Part shown: positions 52,290 to 60,000 of the stretch, one piece after another
How positions within the stretch are numbered: the stretch's first letter is position 1
Layout of the letters: each line of letters opens with the position of its first letter
From: Takakia lepidozioides
Taxonomy: Eukaryota > Streptophyta > Takakiopsida > Takakiales > Takakiaceae
Length of the DNA: 60,000 nucleotides
Assembly: GCA_030704615.1 (NCBI GenBank)
Contig: CM060732.1
Span: 14,758,001-14,818,000, forward strand
Direction of reading: 5' to 3'
Made by a program: the position numbers and the translations under genes
The notes under the pieces: model-generated
Database searches by the model: none
What the model saw: only the letters and a program-made list of their open reading frames with translations
Told to the model about the DNA's origin: nothing

Positions 52290-52562
52290 TGACGCTAGAG
52301 TCCCACTCCATGGTCGTCGCAAACGCTATCTAAATTCCTTAGTGCTTCACCAACGACTTCCCAATAACTAACAATTTGCCCTGCTTTGGCAATACAATGC
52401 CTAAATTGCTTGTCTAAAGATAAAAAAACGAGGGGGACAATGAGAAGCTGCAGAAGAGTCTCTAACATGGGAGAGGATGTCAATTGACTTTCTCCAATTG
52501 ACTTTTAAACCGGAGGCTTCACAGAAACTGGAGAAGGCAATAAGACGATCTTTGGCAAAGTT
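52290..52562 (-). pseudogene. LINE RT fragment, minus strand
   Basis: The minus strand reads FCEASGLKVNWRKS near 52500, the segment that follows the catalytic DD box in the other LINEs here (CSASGLKVNWGK, CAASGFKVNWSK), and continues for about 60 codons. It is oriented opposite to, and lies 300 bases from, the plus-strand LINE piece that begins with the next conserved block. Confidence 0.6.
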
Positions 52563-52839
52563 TTGTTAAGCCATACAGCTGAAATTGTGTATTATAGTTG
52601 CACCTCACAGATTCAAATGAGATGACTATATGGAAATCACCCTCAGAGGTAGGACTGAAAAGTGATACCGAAATACAGGTGGCAATGCCATCAAATTCTC
52701 AAGGTTTGGTTGTTGGAGGACAATCATGTAGGGAATTAATCCTCAGTCCGCAACCAATCCAGACAGCACAGCTGCCGTGCGAGTGCTGCAGTTGATGTCG
52801 TAGCGGCAGATCCTTGTGTAGATGCATATAATGGTACAT

Positions 52840-54632
52840 TTTTGTGGGCAGGACATCAACTTGAACTGGCTGTTGGATGGCCAGTCACATGTGCTGTTGG
52901 GACACCACATTGGACATGACCCAAACGACCTGCATAGAAGTGAATCTGTCCTGGCAAAATTGAAGAAAAAACTAGCATATTGGAGCTCTGTGCACCTATC
53001 CATTATTGACAAAGCCTTGACCGTAAACCAAATTCTTTTAGCTTCCTGCTGGTTTATTTCTTCAGTCTGGTCATCTGGTGTGGCGATTTGTCAACAAAAT
53101 CAAGGTCCTGATTCGAAACTTCATCTGGGGAGCAACACAATCTAGACCTAATTGTCGAGCTGGACTCAGATCACGCAAAAAAGAAGTATGGAGGCCTAGG
53201 TATTTTGGATCCTAACACTCAGATATGTGCCGTGTTAGCCAAATGGATCCCAAGGATTTTTTGCATTCTCTCTGCTCCTTGGAGCATTCTTGTGAGACGA
53301 CACCTTATTCATGCCACACCTCCCCCCCGCCCCCCCGGATCTTTGGCCTGCGTCCCTCAGATGGGTTGTCCAAGGAGGGATTTCGAACAGCTCTCTGGAC
53401 GTTGGCTCCGCTGCTTGGAGGTCCATATGGACAGCCTGAATTAAAATTCTCTCTCAAAAAAGCCCATTGATTGCTGAAGAGGTTTTCAGACAACTCTTTT
53501 TTGGTAACTACAATAGAGACTCTGAGGAGTTAATTAAATGTACTTCGCGTTGGGCACACTATGAAGCTGCTAATGTGTGTCATTTCTCTCGTATTTGCGA
53601 CAATGGAGCTTTGCTCCCAATGCATGAGGCCACTGCTTCGCTTTCTGCAAGGCGTGCCATGTCTGGAGAAAAGATCGTGCAGCAAAAATTAGTGGCTTTC
53701 TTTGGAAGCTCGTTAACAAGATACTAACAAGATACTACCTGTGCGTGCTCATTTCCCTGATCGATCCGTTCAATGTATCTCCTGCCATTTGGGTGCCCAA
53801 GAAACTCTTGAACATTGCTTTGTTTCCTGCCCCCTCACTTCAACTATCTAGAATCTAGTCCTTGGCTTCTACTCCTCATGGAATAATCTGACTATGAACA
53901 GCCCTGCAATTCTACTTCTGAATTATAATCAGGGTCATTCTTGGACCTCATGCCAGGTGTGGGCTGCCCTTAGAGCCTACACTCTGTGGAATGTGTGGAA
54001 ATCTAGGTGTGCCTTCATCTTTGACGGTAGACCACTTTGTGTTAGAACTACTCTGTGTAGGGTTCACTCAGACCTCATGTTTGAGGCCCGCAAGGCATGG
54101 TGGGTTATGGGGGAAGCTTTTTGCAGGTGTGATCAAAGATAGAGAACTCAATTGCTCACTCAATTTGACAACACTTGGGGCAAGGGAGCAGTCATCTGCT
54201 CTGGAGATCCGACATCGGGGATTTGTTGGAATGACTCCATCCCACCAAGTTGGGCGCTCGCTTGCACGTCAATCCCCTATAGATGGTGAAGAGTCTGAAG
54301 TGAACTGGAGGCATCGCAAGTCCCTAAGAAAGACTCGCTCTAGAACCCACCTCTTATTTGAACCTTACAAAAGAAATCGTGGTAGTTATTAGAACCTTTT
54401 ATGCTTTCATGGCAGCCTTCGCTTTGTTATTAAGCTTTTATCTCTCCCTTTCATTCTTCACTGACTTGGCTACGAAGCATTGTCTTCTTGGATCAACCTC
54501 TATGGCACTTCAGATGAGGTTATTGTTTCCTCAATGTACTCCTTGGGCTTTTGTCCCGCTGTTATAAAGTACAGGGCTTCCATCCCCTTTCCTTAAAAAC
54601 CAAAAAAAACAAAACAAAACAAAACAAAAATA
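52840..54632 (+). pseudogene. LINE remnant: post-RT region, zf-RVT and A-rich tail
   Basis: Open plus stretches encode LNWLLDGQSHVLLGHHIGHD, KLAYWSSVHLSIIDKALTVN and GGLGILDPNTQICAVLAKWI, then a zinc-binding region with CISCHLGAQETLEHCFVSCP (53770-53830), and AYTLWNVWKSRCAFIF. The order equals 11.5-13.2 kb and 22.6-23.6 kb. Several frame breaks occur. The run of CAAAA units at about 54598-54630 is a good candidate for the 3' A-rich end of this insertion. Confidence 0.8.
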
Positions 54633-55299
54633 TCACATTGAGCTCCGGTAAGGCTAATAGATTTGGATGGAATCCCAGATTATGAATGAAATGTGGACAA
54701 GTCATGATGCATAAAGGTGGAAATGTGGGAAGAAGTGGCAAGGAGGTGGCTACCATGTGGCACGATCTTGAGTGATGAAGTAAAACGGATCGCAACCATT
54801 GGTATGTTTGGATGTAAGTCGTGAAGGATGAAGTTGTTTTGTCACGGACGAAATCTCAAACAGACATGGCATTTGTGGTGTTGAAGCGCCACTTAACAAC
54901 AAACTTTAATATTTTAGAGGCTTGTATTAACCCTTATTTTAGAGTATTAACCTTTTTGGTGGGGCCATCCTAAAATCGTATATAACCTTGATCTATATAA
55001 CCTTGGGGCCATCCTTTGATTTGTTGGCTTCTCTTTATTCTAAAGAGGAGACTACGCATCAGTGTCAAAAATTGCTAGGCCATTGTTGTGCCTCCCAAGG
55101 TGTACCTCCTCTCTTTTGCTGAAAACTACTTCCTGATTTGCCTTCTCCAGGTAACACTTCCCTCAGGTAACATCTCTCTTATTGAACAATCTATGAAAAA
55201 TAAATGAATAAGTCTTCAAGTTTATTATGGATGGAAGTAGATTTCACTATTCACAAAGAGGAGCCATACGCCACTAGCCGTCTATTTTCATAATAATTA
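54633..55299. other. no recognisable gene
   Basis: AT-rich sequence between the LINE tail and the gypsy 3' region. No open frame or repeat of note. Confidence 0.4.
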
Positions 55300-55378
55300 T
55301 ACTAGGGCTATGCGTTGCTCTACACTACCAGTGACAACTTCTGAGAACAATGATTCGGGTGTGTATGCAGTGAGAGAG

Positions 55379-55902
55379 ACTGTCGTGCGCATACATATCG
55401 CTACACAACTACATCGCTGTCCAAACCACACCATACATATATGCACAATAAAGTAGTCTGCCACAATGATAGAAATCCAACGAACACACTGTGACACAAA
55501 ACATGAAAACCAAACCATCACTCTTAGAAAATAGTAGTCGAGCCAGGGGCACCCCAAGCTATGGGGACTCCACCCCACAACAACCTGTACCCCTACATAA
55601 GCACACTCAAATCTAAACACATGCAGGAGCTCGGTCGCGCAGGCTCAACTCGAGAAAGATGAGCCGCGCGACTGCCGCTCTCGTGAAGATAAGACGGACC
55701 AGGTGTCAAACTAAACTTGACACCTGATTTAACACTTGACCTAAATCCAAGTGTTAAATACAAATAACTAGTTTTATTCTAGCTGTTTTCACACTGTGCT
55801 TATTTAACTTGACAGCTGTCGTGCGCATACATATCGCTACACAACTACATCGCTGTCCAAACCACACCATACATATATGCACAATAAAGTAGTCTGCCAC
55901 AA
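55379..55902. repeat. 90-bp direct repeat in the 3' region of the gypsy element
   Basis: GTCGTGCGCATACATATCGC through AAAGTAGTCTGCCACAAT occurs at 55381-55468 and again, without a difference that I can see, at 55815-55902. Between the copies lie inverted repeats: CAGGTGTCAA with TTGACACCTG (about 55699-55725) and ATTTAACACTT with AAGTGTTAAAT (about 55728-55760). This may be LTR/UTR sequence with an internal duplication. Its identity suggests recency. Confidence 0.7.
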
Positions 55903-56161
55903 TCGCCCCCCTAGCTGGTGGATAGGTCCCTCTACCTCCAGATAGCTACAAGATGTAATAGCCACAGCCGTACTAAGTCCTCTATCACTGTCCCTATTGT
56001 ACTCAAACTCTATAGACCAAGAGGCCGGGTACAAGAGTAGCCCCATCGTTAGTCGCCATCTTGCAATCTGTGAACTTGAGCCAGGACCTCGTGTGTTCAA
56101 GGTCTCCTAGTAGCTGGGCCTTGCGTTGCTTGTTAGTCTCCCATGGTTGTATCCACTCCCA

Positions 56162-57490
56162 CTATCCAATGCATTGTGGACATAACCAATCCCCATCTGG
56201 AACCATCTCAAGAGGTGGAGTCAAGCACCCCATATGCCAACCTCTAGAGCATCGATCACACACCAGCATGGTGGCTGCCCCTTTAGCAGACCCACACAAC
56301 ATGCACCTCAAACCTGCAGATACCACTGCCAGGTTTGGGTCAATCCTGCCATCGACATTCGGAAGGTGACATGGCGCACAATTACGCACATGGTCCTTCC
56401 AAGTTATGCCATCCCGACCCTCCAAGACCAAGACGCCTGAGGGCAAGACCTCTCGAACCCTCAAAATAACACGTCTTGCAGTCACATCCAAGGTCGTAGG
56501 AGCAGTCTGCTGCAGATAGACATAGTCACCAGGGTTGAATCTCCGAACCCCAGGACGATAGCCCCCACCACGTATGGTAGCATACCTCAACGTATCACGG
56601 TGTTGTGCAATGGCAAGGTTCTCGAAAGCCATGGGCATGACTCTCTTGAACAACTCTGCACGCTGCTCACATGCACGTGCCCACACGTCCGGATCGTCAA
56701 GGTTAAGAACTGTAGCAGCTTCTCTGCGAATGGATGTAGGCAAATCCGGCTCTCGGCCAAAGAGAAGAAAGTATGGTGAGAAGGAGGCAAGTGATGCTTG
56801 CTTGCTGAACCTGTAGCCCATGGCTAACCAGGGTAACTGAAGGTCCCAATCTCCTAGGTGTCCCTTCTGCAAGCCATACTTGCGCAAACCCCTCTTTACT
56901 GTCTGAACAACTCTCTCTGCCAAGCCATCGGCTTCAGGATGATCCCGAGAAGTGGTGCGGTGGTCTATCAAGGCCTTGTCACACAAAGCCTGAAACTCCC
57001 CCAAGAACTCTCTCCCTTGGTCCGTGAGTACCTCAGCTGGAGCACCGAATCGGCTAAGCACACAATCCAGGAATGCATACGCAGCTCCCTCACTAGCCTT
57101 ATCAGGCAATGGAACCAATTCAATCCACTTGGAGAAGTGCTCCACCATCACCAACACGTACTTGTTGTGGCGCATGGTCAGTGGCAACGGCCCTGCGAAG
57201 TCAAGACTCCACCTGTAGCCCAATCCCATGATCGGAAGAGGGTGCAATTGTGGAGTAGGGGCGTTGAATGAAGCACGCACCCTGTCACACACCATGCACC
57301 TAGCCACAAATTGTTGCACCTCTGTGTGCATACCACGCCACCAATACTGCCCCTGCAGTAGACTATGAGTGCGTCGCACCCCAAAATGCCCCAACTCCTC
57401 ATGGGCATGCCGCACTAACCGTGCCCGCTGTGTTGGGTGAGGCACAATCCTCACTCGACCATCCTCCCACACTCGGAGCAGGTGTGTCCC
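56162..57490 (-). pseudogene. gypsy integrase with C-terminal PHD finger
   Basis: The 436-codon frame (from 57472, open to about 57490) begins with the HHCC zinc-binding module (HEELGHFG...WWRGM...CMVCDR, residues 25-70). It is followed by the DDE core, with Asp in WSLDFAGPLP (about 92), Asp in VLTDQGREF (about 155) and Glu in PEADGLAERVVQT (about 191). A basic segment and FNPGDYVYLQQ then DHVRNC follow, typical of the integrase C-terminus. Residues about 388-434 are C-x2-C, C-x2-C, H-x2-C, C-x2-C: CMLCG, LVCDRCSRGWHMGC and DGDWLCPQC. That is a complete Cys4-His-Cys3 PHD finger with the Trp of the aromatic cage. In host proteins such fingers read histone H3 tails. Here it could steer integration, as chromodomains do in chromoviruses. 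All residues are intact; the frame upstream is broken, so I call the whole a pseudogene. Confidence 0.9.
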
Positions 57491-58712
57491 CTAGGATCCG
57501 ATCCCTCTCCTTGGCAGTCATAGTGGCTGCCGTGTCTCCACTGCGGAGGTAGTCCAACACAACTGAATCCTCATGTATATCTTTGGCGCCACCCTGCTCA
57601 TTGCTGGCCTCAGGGTCCTCAGACACTTGATCTACAGTCATCCCTGTTGTAGGTCCAACCTGGCCTTCCGCTGCCAAGATACACAGAAATGCAGATGCAT
57701 GCCATCCGGGCACCATCTCCTCGTCCGTCTCACCATGCCACCGAGCTCCAGTGTCATCCTGCTGGCTCGTGCATGGATTGCGACTCAACCCATCTGCATT
57801 TCGATTGACCAAACCCGGTCGATGCACCACCTGAAAGTCATACTCTTGAAGGATGAGTGCCCACCGTGCAAGCTTCCCCGTAAGCGTGACTCCATCAACC
57901 ACTTGAGTGGTTGGTGATCCGTGACAAGGGTGAAGAGATTGCCGTATAGATAGCACCTGAAGTGTGCCACGGCCCACACTGCAGCTAAGCATTCTCCCTC
58001 ATATGAGCTATACTTAGACTCTGCAGCATTGTTCGAGCGGCTAGCATAAGCCACTACGAACTCTCTTCCCTCATCATCCACCTGTGTGAGCACCGCTCCA
58101 AGCCCCAGCATGCTCCAATCTGTATGCAGCTGAAAAGGACGCCCCCTGATAGGTCGTCTCAAGATGGGCGCCGAGGTCAACCTCGCCTTGAGCTCTTGAA
58201 AAGCTTGTTCTTGCTCATCTTCCCACTGCCACTCCTGGTCCACCTTGGTCAGCTTGGTTAGAGCCTTTGCAATGGCACTAAATCCCTTAACAAACCGTCT
58301 GTAATAGTTTGCTAACCCCATGAAAGCTCGAACTCGGCTCACATCCGTGGGGCGTGGAACCTGTGCAATGGACTCTACCTTAGTCTGCTGTACCCCCAAT
58401 CCTCCAGGATATATCATGTGACCCAGATACTCAATCTGGTTGTGGAAAAACTTGCACTTGCCCGGATGTAACTTCAATCCGTGCGTCCTCAAGCGCTCAA
58501 ATACCCCCTGAAGGTGTCTCTCATGCTCCTCCACCGTAGCACTAAAGATGATGATGTCATCTATGTAGCACCGAGCAAACTCCACCCCTGCTAGAATCCT
58601 GTCCATGACTCTTTGAAACTCAGCGGGAGCGTTTTTAAGCCCAAATGGTAAGAACCGCCACTGGTATAGGCAATCCTTCCCGTGCTCATTGATCCCCCAG
58701 AATGCCGTTTTT
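57490..58712 (-). pseudogene. gypsy reverse transcriptase (palm) and RNase H
   Basis: From the slip at about 58713 the frame reads KTAFWGINEHGK, RFLPFGLKNAPAEFQRV and the catalytic CYIDDIIIFS, then LHPGKCKFF, YLGHMI and ANYYRRFVKGF. RNase H follows, with FQLHTDWSMLGLGAVLTQ (Asp), ESKYSSYEGECLAAVWAV (Glu) and LVTDHQPLKWLM (Asp). After a second slip near 57890, LTGKLARWALILQEYDFQVV and RPGLVNRNADGLSRNP form the connection to integrase. All catalytic residues are present. The YIDD box and LPFGLxNAP are diagnostic for Ty3/gypsy. Confidence 0.9.
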
Positions 58713-58713
58713 G

Positions 58714-59265
58714 CTTATCCGCCTCCTTGATCGGCAACTGGTGATATCCGGATCGTAAATCCAACGTGCTAAAGACCTTGGAATGCCCAATGGCATCAAA
58801 GATCTCCTCTGGTGTTGGCATGGCATACCTATCGGACTTGGTCTGACGATTTACAGGCCGGTAATCACCGCACATACGTCTCTCCGTCCAATTGCCATAG
58901 ACATCCTTCTTAGCTGGCATCACTGTGGCTGAAGCATACTCTCCACCAGAGAGCTCCACCAAACCTGCCTCCCAGAGATCTTGAGTCCTCATCTGAATCA
59001 AAGACCTCTCCATGTCACTGTATCTATAGGGTCTCCGAAAGATTGGCGTGTCAGTGGCCAACTCAATACGGATCTCTTGACCCTTCAGTGCTCCCAAGTC
59101 CTTCAAACTGAAGGCAAAGCAATTCCTGTAAGCCCTCAGGAACCGCCGTATACGTCGTCTCTCTCCTCCGGTGACAATGGGTCCAATGTCAGGCTCCCAA
59201 TTGTCCTCCGTAACTGCAACCTTAAGTCCAGTGGGCTTAGAGGTAGAGGACGCGTCCCGTGGTTG
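58714..59265 (-). pseudogene. gypsy reverse transcriptase, N-terminal part
   Basis: Directly after the UAG codon the frame reads QPRDASSTSKPTG, FSLKDLGALKGQEIRIEL, FRRPYRYSDMERSL, LWEAGLVELSGGEYASATVM, RRMCGDYRPVNRQT and STLDLRSGYHQLPI. These are fingers and first palm motifs, with the first catalytic Asp in TLDLRSGYHQ. It ends at the frame slip at about 58713, in a run of five A on the coding strand (GATAAGCAAAAACGG). There is no protease motif between the methyltransferase region and RT. Confidence 0.9.
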
Positions 59266-59268
59266 CTA
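59260..59268 (-). promoter_or_regulatory. possible programmed stop-codon readthrough site (UAG CAA CCA)
   Basis: The single stop between methyltransferase region and RT is UAG followed by CAACCA. This fits CARYYA, the tobamovirus-type context known to let ribosomes read through UAG in plants. Frame is kept on both sides. Read-through of a stop between upstream and pol parts is a known way to set the ratio of products in retroelements. Confidence 0.5.
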
Positions 59269-60000
59269 TGCTGCAACCTCTTGAGCAGTACCCCCTTCCT
59301 GCTCAGTCAATGACAAGGCCTCATCCTGCCCCATCATCTCATCATTGAGAACCTCCTCATCCCGAGAAGAATCCCCAACCTCATCCATCACAGCTGCCTT
59401 CGCTGCCAACTCCCTCTGAACCTCGAGCACCTCCCACATGTGCCATGGATGTCTACACCTCGTGGTCCTCACCGGCTCGCCCCCACTCGCTGCCTGTACC
59501 GTCTCGGTAGGCAGAGAGACCGTCAAGGGAAGTGCACTCCGCACTCTACGTTGCTCAGCCATAGCCAAGCTGACAATCCAGGTCAAGCAATTGAGATCCA
59601 TTGCTTGCCCCAACACCTGACGACGTGATGCCTCAGAAAGAGAAGGCACCGCCGTGGTCCCAGTGGAAAACCCCATAGCCCGCTCTCGCTCGTCGGCATT
59701 AGGCTCCACTAACTGCTGCAACTGAGCATCCCACAAGAGGCCAGGTCCACCATCCCGAAAAGCATGGGATCCTGGGAAGCTGAGCAGTGTAGGTAATGCT
59801 GCTCGTGGTTGACCCACCCTGTTGACCACTGCCAAAGGCGAACGGTCATCGTGTCTCACACGTTGAGACTGCCTTCCTGTGTCCAAAATGCCATCCACGG
59901 TGAGGTGTGCTGGCCGCTGCACCCCATCAAATGCACGCTTGAGCAGTGCGGGTGGCATCAAGTTAGTCCACCATAGTCGTGGACGATGAGCCCGTGACCC
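59266..60000 (-). CDS. C-terminal part of a C5 cytosine DNA methyltransferase in the gypsy polyprotein
   Basis: The frame is open from the window edge to UAG at 59266-59268 (244 codons). It starts GSRAHRPRLWWTNLMPPALL. HRxRxWWxN after SxA is the motif VIII region of DNMT3-like methyltransferases (host form SAAHRARYFWGN). It continues VRHDDRSPLAVVNRVGQP, FPGSHAFRDGGPG and then ADERERAMGFSTGT, SEASRRQVLGQAMDLNCLTW. ExERxMGxxxGTT and RRxxLGxxMD correspond to the target-recognition end and motifs IX-X (family form LTxxExERLMGFP and RxxxLGNS). The catalytic PC and ENV motifs should lie beyond 60000. The remainder is an acidic linker (DEVGDSSRDEEVLNDEMMGQ). The same frame continues after the UAG into RT. 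Confidence 0.8.
   Translation of the reverse strand, partial: GSRAHRPRLWWTNLMPPALLKRAFDGVQRPAHLTVDGILDTGRQSQRVRHDDRSPLAVVNRVGQPRAALPTLLSFPGSHAFRDGGPGLLWDAQLQQLVEPNADERERAMGFSTGTTAVPSLSEASRRQVLGQAMDLNCLTWIVSLAMAEQRRVRSALPLTVSLPTETVQAASGGEPVRTTRCRHPWHMWEVLEVQRELAAKAAVMDEVGDSSRDEEVLNDEMMGQDEALSLTEQEGGTAQEVAA

Larger units (their letters stand above)
55300..60000 (-). mobile_element. Ty3/gypsy retrotransposon with methyltransferase region and PHD finger
   Basis: Minus strand, cut by the right window edge. Order of coding parts from 60000 downward: C-terminal part of a C5 cytosine methyltransferase, UAG, reverse transcriptase, RNase H, integrase, PHD finger (stop at 56162), then 3' untranslated sequence. 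RT before RNase H before integrase is the gypsy order. Three one-base frame slips (about 58713, 57890, 57490) interrupt pol. Gag, protease and the 5' LTR must lie beyond 60000 if present. I could not delimit a 3' LTR. Confidence 0.8.

Noticed and set aside
56162-60000. An endogenous pararetrovirus (caulimovirid) instead of gypsy
   Set aside because: A complete integrase with HHCC and DDE follows RNase H; no movement protein or coat motif is seen.

Overview
The window reads as nuclear DNA of a streptophyte (green plant lineage). The evidence is plant-style transposon families (CACTA with a DUF4216-like domain, hAT, MULE with a SWIM finger, LINEs with a plant-type zf-RVT domain, Ty3/gypsy), GT-AG splice signals, TTTAGGG-like degenerate repeats, and an exon-sized piece of a plant-type copper P-type ATPase. 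A seedless plant or charophyte alga fits best, because the right-hand gypsy element carries a cytosine-methyltransferase region and a PHD finger, which I associate with such lineages. The species cannot be fixed from sequence alone. I see no intact host gene. Almost everything is transposable-element sequence in various states of decay, plus tandem arrays.

Layout. 0-5.1 kb: decayed coding fragments, a LINE tail remnant (minus), a possible short spliced gene (3.84-4.6 kb) and a copper-ATPase exon fragment (minus). 5.5-16.3 kb: CACTA-family sequence with matching inverted ends, GC-rich subterminal hairpins and a broken DUF4216-like gene (7.2-8.1 kb, minus); inside or beside it lie a foldback element (8.5-8.8 kb), a GCGACCGCC hairpin array (10.4-11.0 kb), a LINE remnant (11.2-13.5 kb) and a non-autonomous hAT element with a perfect 8-bp target duplication (14.04-14.79 kb). 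17.9-18.5 kb: GTGTGCG hairpin array. 18.8-26.6 kb: a broken but nearly complete LINE (plus) fused to inverted and direct partial copies of itself. 27.4-30.9 kb: MULE-type transposase A (minus). 31.0-34.6 kb: about 31 units of a ~116-bp hairpin satellite with a seven-unit higher-order repeat. 34.8-36.6 kb: long degenerate repeats. 37.8-39.9 kb: a broken unrecognised gene, possibly a retroelement ORF1 (minus). 42.4-47.4 kb: MULE-type transposase B (minus) between repeat arrays that match each other in inverted orientation, i.e. a Foldback-like MULE. 48.6-49.4 kb: a second hAT-like element. 49.4-52 kb: no recognisable gene, two segments of odd composition. 52.3-54.6 kb: LINE remnants in both orientations. 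55.3-60 kb: a Ty3/gypsy element (minus), cut by the right edge.

How the parts fit. Transposases A and B share one architecture: an N-terminal Cys/His cluster, a DDE core with CxxH and N(M/L)AE(S/T)VH motifs, a conserved middle region and a C-terminal SWIM finger. They are separate families of one lineage. The gypsy polyprotein runs methyltransferase C-terminal part, then UAG in a CARYYA context, then RT, RNase H, integrase and PHD finger. That joins a DNA-methylation writer and a histone reader to one retrotransposon. A stem core GTG(TG)CG / CGCAC(AC) with a four-base loop recurs in four otherwise different repeats (8.5, 18.0, 26.3 and 31-34.6 kb), and a palindrome-like motif CTATTACCGCGG recurs at about ten places. 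These are the main signals not explained by ordinary annotation.
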